From: JAVDCA01 sp035293985
GTDB taxonomy: Bacteria; Pseudomonadota; Alphaproteobacteria; Rhizobiales; Xanthobacteraceae
Reading direction: 5' to 3'
DNA length: 26,591 bases
Assembly (NCBI GenBank): GCA_035293985.1
Contig: DATGLS010000042.1
Coordinates: forward strand, 1-26,591
Of this stretch, positions 21,298-26,591 are shown piece by piece. The translations under genes were made by a program, and so were the position numbers. How positions within the stretch are numbered: the first letter of the stretch is position 1; the number at the start of each line of letters is the position of its first letter. The notes under the pieces are model-generated. The model saw only the letters and a program-made list of their open reading frames with translations. It searched no databases and was not told the DNA's origin.

Positions 21298-22179
21298 ATG
21301 ACGACACCCACCTTCCGCTTCGCGCCGAGCCCGAACGGCTATCTCCACCTCGGCCACGCCTATTCGGCGCTGCTCAACGCCGATCTCGCGCGCGCCCGCA
21401 ACGGGCGCTTCCTGCTGCGCATCGAGAACATCGACGCGACGCGCTGCCGCCCCGAATACGAGAGCGCGATCTACCAAGATCTCGCCTGGCTCGGTCTCGC
21501 CTGGGAAGAGCCGGTACGGCGGCAATCCGCCCAGTTCGCCGATTACCGGGCGGCGATCGAACGGCTCGCCGCGATGGGGCTCCTCTATGCGAGCTTCGAG
21601 AGCCGCGCCGAGATCGCCCGCCTGGTGGCCGCACGCGAGGCAAGTGCGTCACCCGCGGGTCATTGGCCACGCGATCCCGATGGCGCGCCGCTCTATCCCG
21701 GCACTGCCGGCGCGCTGTCCGCCGACGAGCGCGCGCGGCGCATGCAGGCGGGCGAGCCCTACGCGTTGCGGCTCGACATGGGGACCGCGGTGGCGCGCAC
21801 GGGCCCGCTCACGTGGCAGGAGATGGGGCGCGACGGCTGTATCGAGACGATCGCAGCCCATCCGGCCGCGTGGGGCGACGTGGTGCTGGCACGCAAGGAA
21901 ATGCCGACGAGCTATCACGTCTCGGTGGTCCTCGACGACGCCGCGCAGGGCGTGTCCCACGTGGTGCGCGGCCGTGACCTGTTGGCGGCGACGAGCGTCC
22001 ATCGCCTGCTGCAGGCATTGCTCGGTCTGCCGGAGCCGGTATATTTGCACCATCGATTGATCGTCGACACCGACGGCAAGAAGCTGTCGAAGTCGACCCA
22101 GGCAACGGGTTTGCGCGAGCTGCGCGCGCAAGGGGTTACGCCGGCCAGGATACGAAAAATGGTTGGGCTCGCCTTGTAG
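21298..22179 (+). CDS. gluQ: Glutamyl-Q tRNA(Asp) synthetase
   Basis: This 293-residue truncated GluRS paralogue attaches glutamate to queuosine in tRNA(Asp). The HIGH-like motif is in PSPNGYLHLGH (residues 11-21 region, His17-Leu-Gly-His20), and the KMSKS-like loop is KKLSKST (Lys262-Ser266). There is no anticodon-binding domain, which is diagnostic of GluQ. The zinc-ligand region reads YASFES (about 97-102) where many relatives have Cys-x-Cys, so this copy has probably lost the metal site. I chose the ATG at 21298, directly before the conserved N terminus. The TAG stop lies inside a REP sequence (22176-22205). Confidence 0.92.
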   Translation: MTTPTFRFAPSPNGYLHLGHAYSALLNADLARARNGRFLLRIENIDATRCRPEYESAIYQDLAWLGLAWEEPVRRQSAQFADYRAAIERLAAMGLLYASFESRAEIARLVAAREASASPAGHWPRDPDGAPLYPGTAGALSADERARRMQAGEPYALRLDMGTAVARTGPLTWQEMGRDGCIETIAAHPAAWGDVVLARKEMPTSYHVSVVLDDAAQGVSHVVRGRDLLAATSVHRLLQALLGLPEPVYLHHRLIVDTDGKKLSKSTQATGLRELRAQGVTPARIRKMVGLAL

Positions 22180-22205
22180 CCCGCATGGAGCGAAGCGACA
22201 TGCGG
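22176..22205 (+). repeat. REP sequence, left member of an inverted pair; supplies the gluQ stop
   Basis: The sequence begins gTAGcccgcatg, continues with the core gagcgaagcg (22188-22197) and ends catgcgg. The arms ccgcatg/catgcgg are perfect. The TAG of gluQ is the TAG of the REP head. A second REP with the same core lies in reverse orientation at 24250-24279, on the other side of the group II intron. Confidence 0.8.
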
Positions 22206-22781
22206 TAGCGTCAGGAGAGCAGGAAAGGAGGATGGTCGTCAAACGAGCTGAAACCTTTCGTAGCGATCCAGAGGGTTCGACTCCCTCCCGACAAAGGCGA
22301 GCCAGCCGGTCGGAAGCGAGCCTTGCACGTGTGCGGCAACGTCACGCGTGAAGCGTAGGTCAGCGGGTGTTGAAGCTGCGGGTTAGCCCCGAAATCAGCC
22401 AACGCCGAAGCCTTCGCCGTCCGCATAGCGGGGGCAGCATCGGCGTGACCGAGATGGCGAGGGCACGCCGGTTCGACCGGGGTCCTGGAACGCAGCAGAG
22501 GCACGGGATGGATTGCCTGAAGACCTGAGAGATCCCGTTTGTGTCCACGTGCGAGAGCCGGAGCTTGGGGTTGCCGGCAGCAAGAAAGCCCTGGCCTGCA
22601 GGGAGCTTCGACCTGCGGGAGCGCGAGAGCGAGACACGAACGAGGAGCATCGCGTGGGGCGTGGGAGCGAAACCATAAGCGACCACGATTGCGCAGGCGG
22701 GAAGTCGTAGCGCCTTCATAGTACCGCGGAGAGCGGGGGAACTGGGCTCACCGGGACCCTGCAGGAGGGAAGGGAGGCGTC

Positions 22782-24131
22782 GTGTCGAGAGAACCATTGG
22801 CGGGAAACACGGGAGGGGGCATGAACTCCACGAACCTGTCCACGAAACGACAATGGATAGCCGACCTGGCGAGAGGGAAGCCTGGGACGGTGCTGTTCTC
22901 GCTGCACCACGTGATCGACTTGGAATGGATGCAAGAAGCCTACGCGCTGACCCGCAAGGGTGGAGCAACGGGCATCGACGGCACGACGGCTGCGGACTAC
23001 GAGGCGAACCTCGAGGTCAATCTGCTGGACCTCATGGATCGCATCAAATCTGGCCGTTACAGAGCCCCGCCGGTGCGCCGCAGCTACATCCCCAAGGCGG
23101 ACGGCTCGCGCCGGCCGCTCGGCATCCCGACCTTTGAAGACAAGGTGGCGCAGCGCGCGGTGGCCATGGTGCTGGAGGCGGTTTACGAGCAGGACTTCCG
23201 TGCCTGCTCGTACGGCTTCCGGCCGCGGCGCTCCGCGCATGAGGCGCTGCGTGAGCTCTATGGCGTCATCACCAAGCAAGGACAGTACTGGGTGCTCGAT
23301 GTCGATATACGCAAGTACTTCGACTCGATACCGCACCACCATCTGCGGGCCTTTCTCGACCAGCGAGTGACGGATGGTGTCATTCGACGGATGATCGACA
23401 AGTGGCTGAAGGCAGGCGTCCTCGAAGAAGGGATGCTGCATGTGCCGAGTGAAGGTACTCCACAGGGCGGGGTCATCTCACCGATGCTCTCGAACATCTA
23501 CCTGCACAACGTGCTGGATGAATGGTTCGAGGACGACGTGCGACCGCGCCTGAAGGGGGCATGCAGCTTGCTTCGGTTCGCAGACGACTTCGTGATGACG
23601 TTCAAGGACCACGGCGATGCCAAGCGGGTCCTGGAAGTGCTGGGGAAGCGACTTGGTCGGTACGGGCTCACGCTCCACCCCGACAAAACGCGCTTCGTCG
23701 ACTTCCGGCCCGAGCCGCAAGGCGGCACGCACCCGGATTGCAAGGGGCCACCGTTCGACTTCCTCGGCTTCACCCACACGTGGGGGAAATCGAAGACGAG
23801 CGGCAAGAATGTGGTTCGGCAGCGGACGGCGAAGAGCCGGCTCGCACGGGCGTTGGTTGCGATCAGTGACTGGTGTCGGAAAAACCGGCATCAGTCGTTG
23901 CGCAGCCAGCACGCGAGGCTCTCGATGAAGATCGTGGGTCACTACGCCTACTACGGCATCACGGGGAACATGCTGCAACTGGGCAACTACGCCCGAGAGG
24001 TCACAAAGACCTGGAGGAAATGGTTGGAACGCCGGACGCGCTCGGAGCCAATCCCATGGAGACGCTTCGCGGCGCTGCTGGTGCGCTATCCATTGCCGAA
24101 GCCGCGGATCGTCCATCGATACGCCACGTGA
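22782..24131 (+). CDS. ltrA: Group II intron-encoded reverse transcriptase/maturase
   Basis: This 449-residue protein copies and helps splice its host intron. RT landmarks are GIDGTTAADYE, the block RRSYIPKADGSRRPLGIPTF, YGFRPRRSAHEAL, VLDVDIRKYFDSIPH, GTPQGGVISPMLSNIYL and the catalytic RFADD (Asp268, Asp269). A maturase (X) domain follows (DFLGFTHTWG to about residue 430). No HNH endonuclease domain follows, so insertion would rely on another primer such as the lagging strand. The start is GTG at 22782 with GGGAGG upstream; an ATG at 22821 (MNSTNLSTKRQ) with its own GGGAGGGGG is a good alternative. The frame is intact, so the element may be active. Confidence 0.93.
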   Translation: MSREPLAGNTGGGMNSTNLSTKRQWIADLARGKPGTVLFSLHHVIDLEWMQEAYALTRKGGATGIDGTTAADYEANLEVNLLDLMDRIKSGRYRAPPVRRSYIPKADGSRRPLGIPTFEDKVAQRAVAMVLEAVYEQDFRACSYGFRPRRSAHEALRELYGVITKQGQYWVLDVDIRKYFDSIPHHHLRAFLDQRVTDGVIRRMIDKWLKAGVLEEGMLHVPSEGTPQGGVISPMLSNIYLHNVLDEWFEDDVRPRLKGACSLLRFADDFVMTFKDHGDAKRVLEVLGKRLGRYGLTLHPDKTRFVDFRPEPQGGTHPDCKGPPFDFLGFTHTWGKSKTSGKNVVRQRTAKSRLARALVAISDWCRKNRHQSLRSQHARLSMKIVGHYAYYGITGNMLQLGNYAREVTKTWRKWLERRTRSEPIPWRRFAALLVRYPLPKPRIVHRYAT

Positions 24132-24148
24132 GCGAAGCTCTTGCGCGA

Positions 24149-24219
24149 AGAACCGGATGCGGGAAATCTGCACGTCCGGGTCTGTGGGGGGGCGAGGATG
24201 GCAACATCCTCGCCTACCC
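24149..24219 (+). ncRNA. Group II intron domains V and VI
   Basis: Domain V: AACCGGAT pairs with GTCCGGGT around a distal stem with a GAAA loop (24163-24166) and the characteristic two-base AC bulge (24172-24173). Domain VI: ggcgaggatg (24191-24200) pairs perfectly with catcctcgcc (24205-24214) under a GCAA loop; the lower stem pairs GGG with CCC around an unpaired TA, leaving A24216 as the likely branch point. This pair of hairpins just after the maturase stop is diagnostic of an intron 3' end. Confidence 0.8.
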
Positions 24220-24249
24220 GGCGGAAATCTTACCCGCGGATGAGCTGGC

Positions 24250-24279
24250 CCCGATTACGCTTCGCTCCATCCGGGCTAC
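24250..24279 (-). repeat. REP sequence, right member of the inverted pair; supplies the fkbM-type gene's stop
   Basis: Read on the minus strand it is gTAGcccggatg, core gagcgaagcg (24267-24258), then taatcggg: the same head and core as the REP at 22176-22205 but inverted. One G of the closing arm is missing. Its TAG (24278-24276) is the stop codon of the minus-strand methyltransferase gene. Confidence 0.8.
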
Positions 24280-25019
24280 GGCCTCTCCCGCGGCAGAAAC
24301 AGCACATTTCGCGACTCGATCTCCGTCCCCCAGGTCGTGTTCTTGCCCAGCGCCGCGATCGTCGGCAGCGCCGCGATCTGTTTGCCCTTCTGCACGATGA
24401 CGGCGTCGTACCCGAAGCTCGCGCAGATTTCGGCGGTGAGCGCGCCGGGATCATCGTGCGTGCCGGACAGGAGCTCGAGCAGGATCGGCGGGCGCTCGCG
24501 CGCGATGGTGGCGCGGGCGCCTTCGAGCACCTCGCGCTCGCTGCCCTCGACGTCCGCCTTGATGAAGCGCACGTCGGTAAGCGCGAAATCGTCGAGGGTA
24601 CGGATCTCGACCTCGTAAGTCTGGATCGTCTTGAACTGGAAATGCGTCTGCTTGAGGCTGCCGGCGAGGTGCAGCACCATGCCGTCGTCCGCGTGCGGCA
24701 CGTGGAAGGTGCCGCGTCCGGGCTTGGCGGCGAGCGCAATCGCATGCACCTCGGCGCGGCCGCGCAGCATCCAGCGCGCAAAACCGGCATAGTCCGGGTT
24801 GGGCTCGAAGCAGACGACCCGGTCGGCGAGGCGCGACAGCGCGAAGGCGAAGAAGCCCTGGTTGGCGCCGATGTCGACCGCGGTGCCGCCGCGGCGCATG
24901 AGCGTGTCGAGCACCGCGAGCTCCGGCTCGCCGGTCGCCGCCTCGTAGGCGATGCGGCGGCCGTAGAACCACGACGGCGGCTGCAGCATCGCCAGCCGCT
25001 CGCGCCAAGGGAGGGACAT
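24276..25019 (-). CDS. FkbM-family SAM-dependent methyltransferase
   Basis: This 247-residue protein has the FkbM methyltransferase domain. Motif I is VDIGANQGFFAFAL (about residues 48-61), the acidic loop after strand 2 is VVCFEPNPDYAGF, and the family motif DVRFIKADVEGSEREVL lies about residue 148-164. FkbM members O-methylate sugars, lipids or small molecules; no substrate can be named here. The ATG at 25019 has GGGAGGGAC-like purines upstream (plus-strand gtccctccc). It follows the EthD-like gene by 23 bp on the same strand, probably cotranscribed. Its last codons and stop are shaped by a REP element. Confidence 0.9.
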   Translation of the reverse strand: MSLPWRERLAMLQPPSWFYGRRIAYEAATGEPELAVLDTLMRRGGTAVDIGANQGFFAFALSRLADRVVCFEPNPDYAGFARWMLRGRAEVHAIALAAKPGRGTFHVPHADDGMVLHLAGSLKQTHFQFKTIQTYEVEIRTLDDFALTDVRFIKADVEGSEREVLEGARATIARERPPILLELLSGTHDDPGALTAEICASFGYDAVIVQKGKQIAALPTIAALGKNTTWGTEIESRNVLFLPRERP

Positions 25020-25042
25020 GCGCTTTGCGGTCCGGAGCCAGC

Positions 25043-25351
25043 TCACACGTCGCGATTGTCGAACATGTAGATGTCGACGCCGCCCGTCGCGAAGGTCTGC
25101 ACGTCCGCCACCGCGGCCTGGCCCTGCGGGCTCGCGAACGCCGCCTGGATCGCCGCCACAGTGTCGAAGTGCAGCGTCGCAACCAGGTGATAATTGGACG
25201 GTCCCCCCGGCGTCGCGACCGCACCCTGGCTCACCTCGTAGCGGCGCAGGCCGGCGAGCTTCTTGGCCAGCGCCACATGCTTGTCGAAGTAGTACGCATC
25301 GAAGGCGGCAGGGTCCTTCGGCGTCCGGTACATCACGACGAGACGTGCCAT
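25043..25351 (-). CDS. EthD-family dimeric alpha/beta-barrel protein
   Basis: This 102-residue ferredoxin-like protein reads MARLVVMYRTPKDPAAFDAYY, then KHVALAKKLAGLRRYEVSQG and a second strand pair SNYHLVATLHFDTVAAIQAAF. That is the EthD layout: two beta-alpha-beta units that dimerise into a barrel. EthD proteins accompany degradative or ether-cleaving systems, and relatives include small monooxygenases and lyases. GGAGGAAC lies before the ATG at 25351. It is followed closely by the FkbM gene. The catalytic role is unknown. Confidence 0.82.
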   Translation of the reverse strand: MARLVVMYRTPKDPAAFDAYYFDKHVALAKKLAGLRRYEVSQGAVATPGGPSNYHLVATLHFDTVAAIQAAFASPQGQAAVADVQTFATGGVDIYMFDNRDV

Positions 25352-25405
25352 GGGTGTTCCTCCGATGTTCGAGGTCGCGAGGATAGCAGTGCTGCGCCTT
25401 CTTTA

Positions 25406-25498
25406 CCCTCCCCTGCAGGGGCAGGGTCGCAGGCCGGTGCGAAGTGGCGGCGTGCGGGGTGGGGTGAGGACGCCCCACCCGACGCGCTTCGCGCGTCG
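25406..25498. terminator. Cluster of palindromes downstream of livF
   Basis: Three structures follow the livF stop: a perfect hairpin cgacgcgc-ttc-gcgcgtcg (25480-25498), gtgggg/ccccac arms (25459-25464 and 25473-25478), and the palindrome cccctgcagggg inside ccctc...gcaggg (25406-25426). Together they likely end liv operon transcription before the EthD gene and look like another dispersed GC-rich repeat. Confidence 0.5.
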
Positions 25499-25530
25499 GC
25501 CTCCCCTCTGAAGGCAGAGGTGAAGAGGAA

Positions 25531-26264
<734 letters not shown>

Positions 26265-26268
<4 letters not shown>

Positions 26269-26591
26269 GCCGCCGCCTTTCCGAGGTATGCCGCCTGCAC
26301 CGCCTCGCTGGCGGCGATCTCCTTCGGCGTGCCTTCCGCCAGCATCTTGCCTTCCGCCAGCACCATGATGCGGTCGGCGAGGTGGAAGACCACGCGCATG
26401 TCGTGCTCGATCAGCACGATCGTGAGCTTCTGGTCGCGGTGCAGCTTTCGGATCAGCTGGGTGATGTCGTAGGTCTCCTGGTCGCCCATGCCGGCGGTCG
26501 GCTCGTCGAGCAGGAGCAGGCGCGGCTTGAGCGCGAGCGCCATCATGATCTCGGTCGCGCGCTGGTCGCCATGGCTCATCTCACCGACCAG
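26265..26591 (-). CDS. livG: LivG ATPase, C-terminal part (5' end continues at base 565 across the contig ends)
   Basis: The frame enters from the right edge of the window and stops at 26265. It contains MSHGDQRATEIMM (signature helix), LLLLDEPTAGMGDQE (Walker B with D-loop) and IVLIEHDMRVVFHLADRI (H-loop), ending KAAA. The first 139 bases duplicate window bases 1-139. It is not a truncated second gene: merged with the 1-565 part it makes one 250-residue LivG. The internal ATG at 26579 is a methionine within the protein, not a start. Confidence 0.93.
26453..26591. repeat. Direct terminal repeat (contig-closing overlap), right copy
   Basis: Identical to bases 1-139; see the left copy. With the overlap counted once the circular length is 26,452 bp. 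Confidence 0.9.

Larger units (their letters stand above)
22206..24249 (+). mobile_element. Group II intron (boundaries approximate)
   Basis: A retroelement of about 2.0 kb fills the space between two inverted REP sequences. It has a structured 5' region (22206-22781), an intron-encoded reverse transcriptase (22782-24131), a recognisable domain V (24149-24182) and a domain VI hairpin (about 24187-24219). GUGYG-like 5' ends occur at 22329 (GTGTG) and 22331 (GTGCG). The sequence from 22206 to 22330, with AAACGAGCTGAAACC and a perfect GAGGG/CCCTC hairpin, may be domain I or 5' exon, so the true 5' edge is unresolved. The 3' edge should lie a few bases past the bulged A near 24216. Confidence 0.8.

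Noticed and set aside
22206..22300. Possible tRNA, because GAGGG-TTCGACT-CCCTC looks exactly like a T-arm
   Set aside because: The seven bases after it have no matching 5' acceptor strand upstream, and no D-arm or anticodon arm can be placed. It is more likely part of the group II intron or its target.
22782..24131. Retron or diversity-generating retroelement reverse transcriptase
   Set aside because: The RT is followed by a maturase-like X domain and by clear domain V and VI hairpins; there is no template/variable repeat pair and no msr/msd-like RNA.

Overview
Overall picture. This is a GC-rich segment that looks like chromosome of an alphaproteobacterium of the order Hyphomicrobiales, most likely the Bradyrhizobium/Nitrobacteraceae-Xanthobacteraceae neighbourhood. 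The evidence is the mix of genes (liv-type ABC importer, orphan Bug receptor, several glutathione- and CoA-dependent catabolic enzymes, a stand-alone HNH protein and a GluQ without the usual zinc cysteines) and several REP-type palindromes of kinds I associate with that group. The genus is an inference; no marker gene settles it.

Closure. Bases 1-139 and 26453-26591 are identical. Joining the ends gives a 26,452-bp circle and restores one intact livG of 250 codons, in frame, inside a canonical livK-livH-livM-livG-livF operon on the minus strand whose permease/ATPase genes overlap end to end. The contig is therefore formally circular. I see no replication, partition, mobilisation or integrase gene. 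A chromosomal tandem duplication, an excised circle or a graph closure through a livG paralogue are all more likely than an ordinary plasmid.

Layout. 1-3893 (minus): livG (part), livM, livH, a stem-loop, livK. 3894-5165: promoter region, a broken GNAT acetyltransferase remnant, a small Lys/Ala-rich protein and tRNA-Leu(CAA). 5329-8140: dsbB, a 4,5-dihydroxyphthalate decarboxylase-like protein, a class II aldolase-family protein and a small PsiF-like secreted protein. 8146-11861: a CoA transferase, a GST and a 2-hydroxychromene-2-carboxylate isomerase-like protein on the minus strand, divergent from a LysR regulator. 12072-17174: a 1700-residue mosaic protein. 17185-19613: a Bug/TctC receptor, a second GST and an HNH protein. 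19735-22179: an esterase, AlkA and, divergently, GluQ. 22206-24249: a group II intron with its reverse transcriptase, lying between two inverted REP sequences. 24276-25351: a FkbM methyltransferase and an EthD-like protein. 25531-26591: livF and the other part of livG.

How the genes fit. Much of the window reads as a small-molecule (probably aromatic acid) uptake and catabolism region: importer, decarboxylase-like and aldolase-like enzymes, CoA transferase, GSH-dependent isomerase/GST pair, EthD and a LysR switch. No substrate can be assigned from sequence alone.

Most unusual item. The 1700-aa protein carries six tandem domains resembling Hcp, the ring-forming tube subunit of type VI secretion, then four near-identical and one divergent 90-residue Ig-like repeats, then an RTX-like Gly/Asp-rich region with a type I-secretion-like C terminus. 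Hcp rings are hexamers, so six Hcp domains on one chain raise the possibility of a single-chain pseudo-hexameric ring exported on a stalk.
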